From the NCBI GenBank assembly GCA_024708885.1, contig JANJXT010000027.1:59515-123514 (forward strand): a stretch of 64,000 nt of DNA, in the 5' to 3' direction. Source of the DNA: Thiobacillus sp. (GTDB lineage: Bacteria > Pseudomonadota > Gammaproteobacteria > Burkholderiales > Thiobacillaceae). Within the stretch, counting starts at the first letter, position 1, and the number at the start of each line of letters is the position of its first letter. Made by a program: the position numbers and the translations under genes. The notes under the pieces are model-generated. The model saw only the letters and a program-made list of their open reading frames with translations, searched no databases and had not been told where the DNA came from. Positions 9,419-18,421 of this stretch are shown here, piece after piece.

Positions 9419-10012
9419 TCAGTGCATGACGTAAATCAGGGGAAACAGCACGATCCACACCAGATCGACCATGTGCCAGTACGACGCGCCCGTCTCCACG
9501 CCGGCGTGGTCCGCCGCGCTGTAGCCGCCGCGCCATGCCTTGTGCGCGACCCAGCCGAGGATGATCATGCCGAGCACCACGTGCATGAAATGGAAGAAGC
9601 CCAGGCCGATGTAGAACATGAAGAAGGTGTTGGTCGACATGGTGATGCCGGCGGCGAACTTGCCGGCAAACTCGGTCAGCTTGAGCACCAGGAAGGCGCC
9701 ACCCAGCGCCATGGCGGCGACGAGCCAGCCGGCGCAGGCGCGCGAGGCGCCGTGGCGGATGCGGTCAACCGCGCGCACCACGAAATAGCTGCTGCTGATG
9801 AGCAGCGCGGTGTTGATGGCGCCGCTGATGCGGTCGAGCTGGAGCTGCGAGGCATCGAACAGCTCGACATTGCGCGCCCGCGCGAACGCGTACGCGAGAA
9901 AGAAGACGCCGAACACGAGCAGTTCGGCGAAGATGAAGAACCAGATCGCAAGATCGCCCGGCAGGGTGCGGGGCTGGTCAGGCGATGCAGGCAGTGTTGC
10001 AGCGATGGTCAT
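9419..10012 (-). CDS. norE: NorE, cytochrome c oxidase subunit III-like
   Basis: A 197-residue membrane protein of the haem-copper oxidase subunit III family, with about five helices. It shows WFFIFAELLVFGVFF near the start and an FFxFHxxHVxxG-like segment (GFFHFMHVVLGM, about 140), followed by a terminal helix rich in tryptophan and isoleucine. Beside norB and before norQ it is NorE rather than a CoxC of an aa3 oxidase. NorE is an accessory subunit of unknown exact role. The 44-base gap to norB has no terminator. Confidence 0.88.
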   Translation of the reverse strand: MTIAATLPASPDQPRTLPGDLAIWFFIFAELLVFGVFFLAYAFARARNVELFDASQLQLDRISGAINTALLISSSYFVVRAVDRIRHGASRACAGWLVAAMALGGAFLVLKLTEFAGKFAAGITMSTNTFFMFYIGLGFFHFMHVVLGMIILGWVAHKAWRGGYSAADHAGVETGASYWHMVDLVWIVLFPLIYVMH

Positions 10013-10056
10013 TGAAGCTCGGAGTGCCCGCCCGGCAGACCGGGCGGGCGGCGGGC

Positions 10057-11472
<1,416 letters not shown>

Positions 11473-11898
11473 TCAGCCTTCGATGTTTGGCGGCCACTTG
11501 GCGGTGTCGATCCCGGCCGTGTATTTGAAGAACTCGACCAGGTCGTCGAGCTGTGCGTCGGTCAGGTTGAAATTGGGCATCTGCCGGCGACCCGGGACCC
11601 CGGTGGGCTGGCTCTGGATCCAGGCCTTGATGAAATCCGGACCGCGGCGGGTGTAGACGTTGCCGAGCTCGGGGGCGAAGTAGGCGCCTTCACCCAGAAG
11701 GGTGTGACAACCGATGCAGTTGCGCGTCTCCCAGATGTGCTTGCCGCGTATCGCCGACTCGTTCAGGTTTTCGCGGTTGTCGCGTTTGGGTAGCGTCTGC
11801 ATGGTGTCGAAGCTCAGTCCGACCAGCAGCAGGAAGAAGAATACCGCGCCGCCATAGAAGATATTGCGGGCTGCGGATTTCGTGAACGCAGAGCTCAT
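11473..11898 (-). CDS. norC: Nitric oxide reductase subunit C (cytochrome c)
   Basis: A 141-residue membrane-anchored monohaem cytochrome c. It receives electrons from periplasmic cytochromes and passes them to NorB. One N-terminal helix (about 13-31) anchors it, and the haem motif is CIGCH at residues 61-65. The distal methionine is probably in the RRQMPNFNL segment (about 107). It is the first gene of the nor operon. The 230 bases upstream hold a good promoter with an NsrR-like operator (see 11991-12018). Confidence 0.96.
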   Translation of the reverse strand: MSSAFTKSAARNIFYGGAVFFFLLLVGLSFDTMQTLPKRDNRENLNESAIRGKHIWETRNCIGCHTLLGEGAYFAPELGNVYTRRGPDFIKAWIQSQPTGVPGRRQMPNFNLTDAQLDDLVEFFKYTAGIDTAKWPPNIEG

Positions 11899-11990
11899 AG
11901 TTTCGAATCCTCATTGTCTAAGGTGGGAACGCCGCCCGGACTCGATGTGCACCCAGCCTCCCGCACGCTCAAACCCGAATTGCAGGTCTT

Positions 11991-12018
11991 ATTATGCATT
12001 TCGGATGCATATTTGCAA
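11991..12018 (-). promoter_or_regulatory. norC promoter with candidate NsrR operator
   Basis: On the minus strand, -35 TTGCAA (12018-12013), a 16-base spacer and -10 CATAAT (11996-11991) lie about 95 bases before the norC ATG. Filling the promoter is ATTATGCATTT (11991-12001), one base, then GGATGCATATT (12003-12013). The NsrR consensus is two inverted AANATGCATTT half-sites separated by one base, and only three of the fixed positions differ here. NsrR is an NO-sensing Fe-S repressor. Binding here would block RNA polymerase until NO appears. The NsrR gene itself is not in the window. Confidence 0.65.
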
Positions 12019-12073
12019 GCCCCCCGTTCGTACTGTTGCAGGCTGCGCGGGGCATTTCCGCGCACCGGGGGGC

Positions 12074-12102
12074 AAGAAAGAAGGGGGCCGAAGCCCCCTT
12101 CT
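12074..12102 (-). terminator. Terminator after soxB
   Basis: A 10-bp perfect stem AGAAGGGGGC / GCCCCCTTCT (12079-12088 with 12093-12102) around a CGAA loop lies 26 bases past the soxB stop. It is followed on the minus strand by CTTTCTT. It separates sox from the nor promoter. Confidence 0.75.
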
Positions 12103-12128
12103 CTTCGCAGCATACCGAAGCCGCAGTC

Positions 12129-13871
12129 TCAGGACAACGTGCCGGGGTAGTCGGCGATGCCGGGATTGCGCGTGCCGACGCCGACGATCTTCGGCGTATT
12201 CAGCTTGACGCCCTTGATCACCTTGCGATCGCGCAGATACCCGGCGACCACGTCCCAGATCGGCTCGCCTTCGGCGCCTTCGGCGACCGGCGCCCAGCCG
12301 GCGACCTTGTAGGTCTTGTCGGCTTCCACCGGCTTGCCTTTGATGCGCATGTCGGTGATGCGCCGGCCGATCCTGGCGTTGGGGTTGACGGTGTATTCGA
12401 TGCCGCCGACGCGCACCATGTCGCCGCCCTGCTGGTAATAGGGGTCGGCATTGAAAAGGTTGTCGCAGACGTCTTCCATGATGGTCTTGATCGTCTCGCC
12501 GGTCATGGTGTTGAGCGTCGTTTCCGGGTAGGTGATCGCGGTCTGGTCCATCAGGCGCTCCATGGTGATGGGGTCGCCCGGCAGCAGCGTGGTGCCCCAG
12601 CGGAAGCCCGGCGAGAACGCAGCATCCGCACCCTTCACTTCCATCAGCGCATCGACCAGCACCTGGTCCCAGGTGCCGTTGAAGTTGCCGCGCCGATAGA
12701 GGAAGTCGTCGGTGACGGCGAGCTTTTCGTTCAGTCTGGCTTCGTACGGCGCACGCACGTTCTGGATGAACGCGGCCATCTCTGGATCGGCCGGCAGCAG
12801 GTTGGAAAACACCGGCAGCAGGCGGTATTTGTAGCTGACCACGCGCTTGTTGCGCACCTCGAAATCCATCACCCCGAGGAACTTGCCGTTGGACCCTGCG
12901 TTGGTGACGAGGGTCACGCCCTTGGCATTTTTTACCTGCACCGGCTGCGGTACGCCGTCGTGGGTGTGGCCGCCGAAAATGGCGTCGATGCCGGTGACGC
13001 GGCTGGCCATCTTGAGGTCGACGTCCATGCCGTTGTGCGACAGCACCACCACGACCTGCGCGCCCTTGGCGCGGGCATCGTCGACCCATTTCTGCATGCC
13101 GTCGTCGCGGATGCCGAAGCTCCAGTCCGGCACCATCCAGCGCGGGTTGGCGATCGGCGTGTAGGGGAAGGCCTGGCCGATCACCGCGATCTTCACGCCG
13201 TTCTGTTCCTTCATCACGTAGGGCTTGAACACCTGGTCGCCGAAATCGTTGGTGACGACGTTCTGCGCGACGAAATCGACGTCTGCGTTCCTGAAATCCT
13301 TGTTGACGATTTCCATCACGCGCTCGGCGCCGAAGGTCGATTCCCAGTGCGGGGTCATGATGTTCACGCCGAGCTTGATGCAGGCGTCGACCATGTCCTG
13401 CGCGTTGGTCCACAGCGAGGTGGCGGAGCCCTGCCAGGTGTCGCCGCCGTCGAGCAGCAGTGCGCCGGGACGCTGCGCGCGCATGGTGTCGACCAGGGTT
13501 TTCAGGTGGGCGAAGCCGCCGACCTTGCCGTAGAGCTTGGCGGCCTCGGTGAAATCGAGATAGGTGAAGGCGTGGGCCTCGGCGCTGCCGGGCTTGATGC
13601 GGTAGGCTTTCAGCAGGTCCCGGCCGACGATGTGCGGCACCTTGCCGACGGCTTCGCCGACGCCCAGGTTGACGTTGGGCTCGCGGAACCAGATGGGCAG
13701 CAACTGGGCATGGCAGTCGGTGAAATGCAGGAAGGAGACGTTGCCGTGGCGCGGCACGTCGTAGAAATTCGCGGGCGCTTTTCCGGCGAGCGCGGACCTG
13801 CTGTCGAGCGCCATGCCGGAGGCGGCGGCGACGGCCAGCAGTTGCAGAAATTCACGGCGGTTCATGTGCAT
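12129..13871 (-). CDS. soxB: SoxB thiosulfohydrolase
   Basis: Periplasmic dimanganese hydrolase that removes sulfate from sulfur carried on SoxY. It has 580 residues. The N-terminus MHMNRREFLQLLAVAAASG is a twin-arginine signal. The metallophosphoesterase/5'-nucleotidase fold is visible as HFTDCHAQLLP (about 50-60), LLLDGGDTWQGSA (about 137), a VVLSHNG segment, and GGHTHDG (about 290). A GAGGAG ribosome-binding site precedes the first ATG. It is the last gene of the sox block, 144 bases after the second soxA, with palindromes between them. SoxB is the usual marker gene for the Sox pathway. Confidence 0.97.
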   Translation of the reverse strand: MHMNRREFLQLLAVAAASGMALDSRSALAGKAPANFYDVPRHGNVSFLHFTDCHAQLLPIWFREPNVNLGVGEAVGKVPHIVGRDLLKAYRIKPGSAEAHAFTYLDFTEAAKLYGKVGGFAHLKTLVDTMRAQRPGALLLDGGDTWQGSATSLWTNAQDMVDACIKLGVNIMTPHWESTFGAERVMEIVNKDFRNADVDFVAQNVVTNDFGDQVFKPYVMKEQNGVKIAVIGQAFPYTPIANPRWMVPDWSFGIRDDGMQKWVDDARAKGAQVVVVLSHNGMDVDLKMASRVTGIDAIFGGHTHDGVPQPVQVKNAKGVTLVTNAGSNGKFLGVMDFEVRNKRVVSYKYRLLPVFSNLLPADPEMAAFIQNVRAPYEARLNEKLAVTDDFLYRRGNFNGTWDQVLVDALMEVKGADAAFSPGFRWGTTLLPGDPITMERLMDQTAITYPETTLNTMTGETIKTIMEDVCDNLFNADPYYQQGGDMVRVGGIEYTVNPNARIGRRITDMRIKGKPVEADKTYKVAGWAPVAEGAEGEPIWDVVAGYLRDRKVIKGVKLNTPKIVGVGTRNPGIADYPGTLS

Positions 13872-13948
13872 GGTCGTCTCCTCGGATCGATGGTGATGCG
13901 TCCGATATTGTCGGTTTGATGCTGGATGCGGGAAAATAGTATCTCTGG

Positions 13949-13996
13949 TTCATGCCGGGCCGGCATGAATGAAAGAAGCCCGGTCCGACAGGCTTC
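13949..13996. repeat. Two adjacent inverted repeats between soxA2 and soxB
   Basis: The first is a near-perfect palindrome, TTCATGCCGG, one base, CCGGCATGAA (13949-13969). The second is a GAAGCC/GGCTTC stem (13975-13980 with 13991-13996) followed on the minus strand by CTTTCATTC. The second could attenuate or terminate soxA2 transcription before soxB, and the first could be an operator or a processing hairpin. Confidence 0.5.
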
Positions 13997-14015
13997 CTTG
14001 ACCACGGCGCGCCGC

Positions 14016-14858
14016 TTACTTGCGGAAGACCGAGGCCTTCATCGGCAGGCCGTTGGACAACGCGGAGTGAAAGTACTCCAGGTTGTTCATCGCGGTGCTG
14101 CCCGGTGCGGGCGGCACCGCGCGGAGCAGCCTGAAGCAGACGTCATAACGCTGCTGCAGCGTCGTGAGGGTGTCTCCGCCGCGGAACACGGGCCAGTGAA
14201 CGGCCTGGCCGATCGCGGGCGAAATCAGTTCGGAACGCAGGCGGACACCGGCGTTCTGCACGTGGCAGCTGGCGCAGGCGTAGTTCAACTGGCCCTTGCG
14301 CGAGTAGAAGGTCTTCTTGCCGTCTTCGTACGCGGCCAGGGCCTTCGGGCCTGCGACCGTGATGTTCATGGGCATGCCGTCGGACAGCGTCCGCATGTAG
14401 GCGGTGAGCCGGCCCATCGTGTTCATGTCGCTGAGCGCGTAGGCCTCTTCGCCGTTGGCGGTGCGGCAGTGGTTGAGCGCATCCTGCAGGGTCACGACCG
14501 TGTCCTTGACGTCGTCGAACATGGGGTAGCTGCCGGCGATCATCGTGCCGCCGTTGGGCAGGCAGTCGGCGTAGGTCTTGCCGTTCTTGAACGGCGTTTG
14601 CCACATCTTGCGGCCCTGGTCGAGTTCGGATTCGAAAGGCGGGAACTCCATGACCGCGTCGTACTGGGCCTTGCCGTCGGGGTCGAACGCCAGCGCGCCG
14701 TGGACGTAGTTTTCGATCTTGATGTTCGGGTATCGGCTTGTGTAGTATTTGACGAGATCCTGCCTGTCCTGTTCGGGAGAGGCCTGGACGCTGGCGGCGG
14801 CGAGGGCGATTCCTGCCGTGGCCATCCCCGCCAGCAATTTCACGATTTGTTCTTGCAT
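14016..14858 (-). CDS. soxA: SoxA, second copy (L-cysteine S-thiosulfotransferase subunit)
   Basis: A 280-residue periplasmic c-type cytochrome that with SoxX joins thiosulfate to the SoxY cysteine. The signal peptide ends near ASVQA (residue 26). The C-terminal domain carries a haem motif CASCH (195-199) and the expected ligand cysteine C241 in RYDVCFRLLRA. The N-terminal domain has only two lone cysteines (C99, C131), a probable disulfide, so this is the monohaem type. GGAGG lies six bases before ATG. It differs clearly from the other SoxA at 15828-16664. A terminator between this gene and soxX2 suggests it starts its own transcript with soxB. Confidence 0.92.
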   Translation of the reverse strand: MQEQIVKLLAGMATAGIALAAASVQASPEQDRQDLVKYYTSRYPNIKIENYVHGALAFDPDGKAQYDAVMEFPPFESELDQGRKMWQTPFKNGKTYADCLPNGGTMIAGSYPMFDDVKDTVVTLQDALNHCRTANGEEAYALSDMNTMGRLTAYMRTLSDGMPMNITVAGPKALAAYEDGKKTFYSRKGQLNYACASCHVQNAGVRLRSELISPAIGQAVHWPVFRGGDTLTTLQQRYDVCFRLLRAVPPAPGSTAMNNLEYFHSALSNGLPMKASVFRK

Positions 14859-14993
14859 GCCGTCCTCCTGCCGCCCGTTGCAAATTCTGCCTTGCTGCGA
14901 AAGGCCGTGATTCTTTCGTGGATATTGCTGTCGATCGAACAGCGGTCATTGCGCATATAAAGAATCGGAGATTTCGAAATACTGCCTGCGAAT

Positions 14994-15021
14994 GAAAAAC
15001 ACCGGCTGCAACGCCGGTGCT
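14994..15021 (-). terminator. Intrinsic terminator after soxX2
   Basis: CACCGGC/GCCGGTG stem (15013-15019 with 15000-15006) with a six-base loop, followed on the minus strand by TTTTTC. It lies 25 bases beyond the soxX2 stop and separates soxA1-soxX2 from soxA2-soxB. The remaining 130 bases up to soxA2 presumably hold a promoter, but I see no clear one. Confidence 0.85.
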
Positions 15022-15045
15022 TTTCGTGCTGGCAATGTGGGGTGC

Positions 15046-15801
15046 CTACTTGTTGACTGGCGACGCCGGGTCAAACAGATAGGCCATGATGTCGGTGATC
15101 TGCTGTTGATTCAGAACACCGTTGGCCCCCATGCGCGGCATGCTGGTGCATGGGAAATACGTGTTCGCGTTGTAGATCATGTCGTAGGCGTATTTCAGCA
15201 TGTCCGGGCCGCTGCCGCGAATCTTGCCAAAGCCGGTCAGGGTCAGTCCAATGGTGCCGCCGGTGCGGTCGGTGGCAAGCTCGTGGCAGTTGTAGCAGTT
15301 GCCGCCGGCTTCTCTTCCCGCATGCTTGTCCGGGTTGTGCGCGGTGCGGTAGCCGAAACCCGACCAGGCCAGTTCCCGGCCCTTCTTCCAGTCGCCGAGC
15401 TTGATGCCGCCTTCCGGGTACTTGATGGAAGCGGCGGCCAGCGCCATGACCTTGGCCCGGGCCTCGTCGCTCAACTCCTCGCCTTTCTTCAGGGAGCAGA
15501 TTTTCTGAATTTCGTCCTGAACCAGGCGCGCGCGGCCGTTGGTGCCTTCCTGGGTCGGCTGGTCGAGTTCATAGCTGCCGGATTCGAAGATCAGATATTC
15601 GGCCAGCGCTGCCGGGGTCATGGCGGTGTAATCGACCGCTTTGGGCTTGGGCGTATCCTGAGCCGGCTTGGCGGCGGACGCATCCTGAGCGGGCTTGGCG
15701 GCCTCGGTCTTGCCGGTGTCGGGGGTGGCGCAGCCGCCGGCGACCAGGAGCACGGCGGTCGCGGTGGCAAGGGCTGCGGCAATGGAGGTTTTCTTGAGCA
15801 T
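15046..15801 (-). CDS. soxX: SoxX, second and longer form
   Basis: A 251-residue monohaem cytochrome c of the SoxX type. After an N-terminal signal (VLLVAGGC at 18-24 is a borderline lipobox) comes a low-complexity linker with AAKPAQD twice, then a SoxX-like domain. It shows haem motif CYNCH (169-173), TIGLTLTGFGK and a methionine-ligand segment PCTSMPRMG (about 222). It is about twice the length of the SoxX at 17835-18203, mainly from the linker and an inserted helical region. GAGGAG lies eight bases before ATG. It follows soxA1 by 26 bases, so soxA1 and soxX2 probably make one SoxXA pair. Confidence 0.88.
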   Translation of the reverse strand: MLKKTSIAAALATATAVLLVAGGCATPDTGKTEAAKPAQDASAAKPAQDTPKPKAVDYTAMTPAALAEYLIFESGSYELDQPTQEGTNGRARLVQDEIQKICSLKKGEELSDEARAKVMALAAASIKYPEGGIKLGDWKKGRELAWSGFGYRTAHNPDKHAGREAGGNCYNCHELATDRTGGTIGLTLTGFGKIRGSGPDMLKYAYDMIYNANTYFPCTSMPRMGANGVLNQQQITDIMAYLFDPASPVNK

Positions 15802-15827
15802 TTAGGATTCTCCTCGTGAGTCGGCGA

Positions 15828-16664
15828 TCAGCGCTTCAGGTCGGGCAGAATGGCCGGCGCGCCGCGCGCGGCGTCGGTCCAGAACGAAAGCAGCGCGATC
15901 GAGGCATCGGAGCCATTCTTCATGTTGGGATAGCGCATCTGCCACAGGCATTCGATGAGGCGATGCTGGCTGCTGCGGACGTTTTCCTGGCTGATCCGGT
16001 AGGCCGGCCAGGAGATCGCCTTGGTCCATTCGTCCGGCTTGTGGATGTTCGGCAGCACCGAGGCGCGGATGCGCGCGCCTTCCTTGGTGTGGCAGGTCAC
16101 GCAACCGAAATCCATGATACCGGAACGGCGGTAGAACATGACCTCGCCGGCGTCGCGCATGGCCTTTTCCAGCGGATGGTTCAGCGGCGGATTCCAGGGC
16201 ATGCCGCTGGACTTGACGGCGATGTAGGTCTGCAATTTCATGACGTCGCTGCCGGAGCCGTGCTTCCTCGCGACCGCGGGGTCAGCGTCGGTGAAGCCTT
16301 GCAGCGTCTTCATGCAGTACGCCAGTCGAGCGTCCAGATCCATGACCTTGCCGGCATCGGCGAAATAGCGCGGCAGTTCGACATAGGCGCCTTCCAGCAC
16401 GCCCGGGCCCTTGCCGAAATCGCATTTTTCCAGGGAGGCGTTCTTCGGTCCGCGCGGCGTCTTGAACAAGCGCTCGCCGTCTTCCACAAGATCATAGGCC
16501 GGGTTGTCCGGCATCATCATGCGGTTCTGGGGGCTTTGGACCAGATACGGGGCGTTGTTGGTTTTCCTGGCAAGCGCATCAAGAATGTCCTCGGGCGCCT
16601 GGGCGCCCATGATGAGGGCGGCCGTACCTGTGACGGCCAGCGTACGCAAGGCTTTTTTGAACAT
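15828..16664 (-). CDS. soxA: SoxA, first copy
   Basis: A 278-residue SoxA-type cytochrome. ATG 16664 (MFKKALRTLAV) is chosen because GGAGG sits exactly five bases before it. An upstream in-frame GTG overlaps the Shine-Dalgarno sequence. The signal peptide ends near MGAQA. The haem motif is CVTCH (188-192), and ligand cysteine C239 is in RLIECLWQMRYP. C81 and C117 in the N-terminal half probably form a disulfide, so it is also monohaem. It has an own promoter candidate 147 bases upstream and is followed by soxX2. Confidence 0.93.
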   Translation of the reverse strand: MFKKALRTLAVTGTAALIMGAQAPEDILDALARKTNNAPYLVQSPQNRMMMPDNPAYDLVEDGERLFKTPRGPKNASLEKCDFGKGPGVLEGAYVELPRYFADAGKVMDLDARLAYCMKTLQGFTDADPAVARKHGSGSDVMKLQTYIAVKSSGMPWNPPLNHPLEKAMRDAGEVMFYRRSGIMDFGCVTCHTKEGARIRASVLPNIHKPDEWTKAISWPAYRISQENVRSSQHRLIECLWQMRYPNMKNGSDASIALLSFWTDAARGAPAILPDLKR

Positions 16665-16810
16665 GCATACCTCCACTAAATTTTAGATTAAAGACAAAAA
16701 AATGACTCCATATTCATCCCCGGTACCCAGAGGTTCGCCAGCCATGGCGAAGGATGCGTAGCGGGTGAAGCGCGATTACAGAGCCGCTGGAGCGGAATGG
16801 TTTTGTTTTT

Positions 16811-16839
16811 TATAGTAATAAATACGCCGCTTTTCTCAA
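16811..16839 (-). promoter_or_regulatory. Candidate promoter of soxA1-soxX2
   Basis: Minus strand: -35 TTGAGA (16839-16834), 17-base spacer, -10 ACTATA (16816-16811), inside the only AT-rich patch of this stretch. A soxZ hairpin lies just upstream, so this would be a fresh start. The leader would be about 140 bases. A T-rich TTTTTTTG run lies near its end (16690-16700). Confidence 0.5.
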
Positions 16840-16893
16840 CGTTGCCGATCGAAAATGCGGTTTGCTGTGCTTGCGAATTCTACATTCCAAGCG

Positions 16894-16917
16894 AAGCGGG
16901 GCCTTCGCCCCGCTTTT
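16894..16917 (-). terminator. Hairpin terminator after soxZ
   Basis: AAGCGGGGC/GCCCCGCTT, 9-bp perfect stem with a four-base loop, 12 bases past the soxZ stop. The T tract is better on the plus side (CGCTTTTAG) than on the minus side, so termination for soxZ may be partial. Confidence 0.65.
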
Positions 16918-16928
16918 AGCCTGCCTGA

Positions 16929-17243
16929 TCAGCCAATCGCGGCTTCTGCAGAGTTCTTGTCGCCGGTGTTGTCCACCCAGTTGACCACGACTTTGTCGCC
17001 GGCCTTGGCGCCCTTGACCTTGAAGCCGAGGTAGGGGTTCTTGGAGATGCCGCTGCCGAGGTCGGCGGACAGCACTTCCTTGCCGTTGATGGTCGCGGTG
17101 ACTTCCTGGATGAAGTGGGCGGGGATCAGTTGGCCGGTCTTGGCGTCCTTGCGCAGACCGGTTTCCATCGGGTGGTTCATCAGCACTTTGACGTCGGCAA
17201 CATCGCCCGCCATCGTGGCACGGATACGCATCGGTTCAGCCAT
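16929..17243 (-). CDS. soxZ: SoxZ, sulfur-carrier partner
   Basis: A 104-residue immunoglobulin-like protein, MAEPMRIRATMAGD..., without signal peptide. It travels to the periplasm with SoxY as a complex. Typical motifs are VKVLMNHPMETG (about 19-30), IPAHFIQEVT (about 40) and SKNPYLGFKVKGAKAGD (about 67-83). The length matches the family. It follows soxY by 61 bases and ends before a hairpin. Confidence 0.96.
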   Translation of the reverse strand: MAEPMRIRATMAGDVADVKVLMNHPMETGLRKDAKTGQLIPAHFIQEVTATINGKEVLSADLGSGISKNPYLGFKVKGAKAGDKVVVNWVDNTGDKNSAEAAIG

Positions 17244-17304
17244 TTGGCTATCCTTTCCTAAATTATGTTCAGTTCAATCGGGACGGGGTCGGGAAGGGGA
17301 GCGA

Positions 17305-17772
17305 TCAGCCGCCGCAGCCGCCGATGGTGACCTTGACTTCCTTGGCGGCGGTGTAGGACTTGCCGCCGGCATTGACCACGGCGCGCACCAGCGCGGTCTG
17401 GCCCATCTTGATCCGGGTGGAGATGAAGCCTTCGCTGCCGCCGGACAAAGCGTAGCTGCCGACCAGCGGGGTGGCGTTCTTCTCGGCGAAGATGGCGATG
17501 CTGCTGGTGCCGGCGATGTTGCTGGTCACTTCGACGGGTACGACCGCGCCGTTTTCGGCGATGTCCGGCGCCTTGATGACGATGTCCTTGGAATCGGCGG
17601 GCGCGGATACGCCCAGGCCCTTCATCGCGTCACCGACGTTCTTGGCCTCGAAGGCAGGCTTGTTCCAGGCGGCCAGCGCCTGGGTCGGCTTGAGCAGACC
17701 CGCGGCCACGGCCACCGCTACGGCGCCCGCGCCGGTGGCGCCTTTGAGTACGTTTCTACGAAGTGCATTCAT
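17305..17772 (-). CDS. soxY: SoxY, covalent sulfur carrier
   Basis: A 155-residue carrier whose C-terminal cysteine in GGCGG (Cys153) holds the sulfur intermediate. The N-terminus MNALRRNVLKGATGAG has the paired arginines of a Tat signal, cleaved near ALAA (about 34). The SoxY fold is seen in VSNIAG-like beta segments and FISTRIKMGQTALVRAVV (about 112-130). AAGGAG lies just before the ATG. Export with SoxZ by the Tat route is the known behaviour of the family. Confidence 0.97.
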   Translation of the reverse strand: MNALRRNVLKGATGAGAVAVAVAAGLLKPTQALAAWNKPAFEAKNVGDAMKGLGVSAPADSKDIVIKAPDIAENGAVVPVEVTSNIAGTSSIAIFAEKNATPLVGSYALSGGSEGFISTRIKMGQTALVRAVVNAGGKSYTAAKEVKVTIGGCGG

Positions 17773-17782
17773 TGAGTCTCTC

Positions 17783-17836
17783 CTTGATTGAATGATGCGG
17801 CGTGGGGTTCTTGATTGAATGATGCAGCGTGCGGTT
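17783..17836. repeat. 27-bp tandem duplication between soxX and soxY
   Basis: Two adjacent copies of a 27-base unit beginning CTTGATTGAATGATGC (17783-17809 and 17810-17836) differ at two positions. One copy borders the soxY ribosome-binding site and the other runs into the soxX stop codon. Confidence 0.9.
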
Positions 17837-18203
17837 ACAGACCGTAGACGAAATCGGCCACTTTGTCGATTTCGGCTTCCGTCAGCACCCCGTGCTTGCC
17901 GAAAGGCGGCATGCTCGTGGCCGGGTTGGCCGCCATCGCGTTCCAGATCTGCGCGCGCAACTTGGCCTTGTCCGGGTAGCGCGCGCTCATCGCGATGAGC
18001 GGCGGCCCATACAGTCCGGCCGCGACCGCATCGGGGACGGTCGGCATGCCATGGCAGGCCAGGCAGTTGCCCTTGCGCTCATTGAACACCAGTTCCTTGG
18101 CGCTGGGCTCCTGTGCCGTTGCCGGGGCCTGGGCCAGGGCCGTCCCCGTCAGCGCGCCGGCAGCGAACGAGCACGCGATGGCGGCCTGCTGAAGCGTCTT
18201 CAT
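17835..18203 (-). CDS. soxX: SoxX, short form
   Basis: A 122-residue periplasmic monohaem cytochrome c. The signal peptide ends near ALAQA (about 25). The haem motif is CLACH (47-51), and the methionine ligand is in TSMPPFGKHGVL (about 98-105), the SoxX signature. It is the small type found first in soxXYZAB clusters. An AGGAGG ribosome-binding site is present. It is the first gene of the sox block and has its own promoter candidate. Confidence 0.93.
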   Translation of the reverse strand: MKTLQQAAIACSFAAGALTGTALAQAPATAQEPSAKELVFNERKGNCLACHGMPTVPDAVAAGLYGPPLIAMSARYPDKAKLRAQIWNAMAANPATSMPPFGKHGVLTEAEIDKVADFVYGL

Positions 18204-18316
18204 GCGTCGCCCTCCTGTAGTTTTCCTGAATCGGGCCGGTTCACCCGTCGCATGCTGCCCGCGACGAACGGCGTTTCAGTCTCGCTTCGCAAGTTTCACG
18301 TTAACGATGGGACAGA

Positions 18317-18345
18317 GGATAGTGGAATACATTTTTCTTGTGCAA
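18317..18345 (-). promoter_or_regulatory. Candidate promoter of soxXYZ
   Basis: Minus strand: -35 TTGCAC (18345-18340), 17-base spacer, -10 CTATCC (18322-18317), about 115 bases before the soxX ATG. It is the best match in the 218-base gap to the next gene. I see no clear operator palindrome. Confidence 0.45.
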
Positions 18346-18421
18346 GGCTGTGCACGATTCTTTACGTCCAGGCGCTACGGTAAATTCCTACCAAACCGGC
18401 GCCAATGCGGGGGCTTGCGCT

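Noticed and set aside
17783..17836. FNR-type box in the TTGATTGAATGATG unit
   Set aside because: Only the left half TTGAT fits TTGAT-N4-ATCAA; the right half does not, and the site is between genes of one operon.
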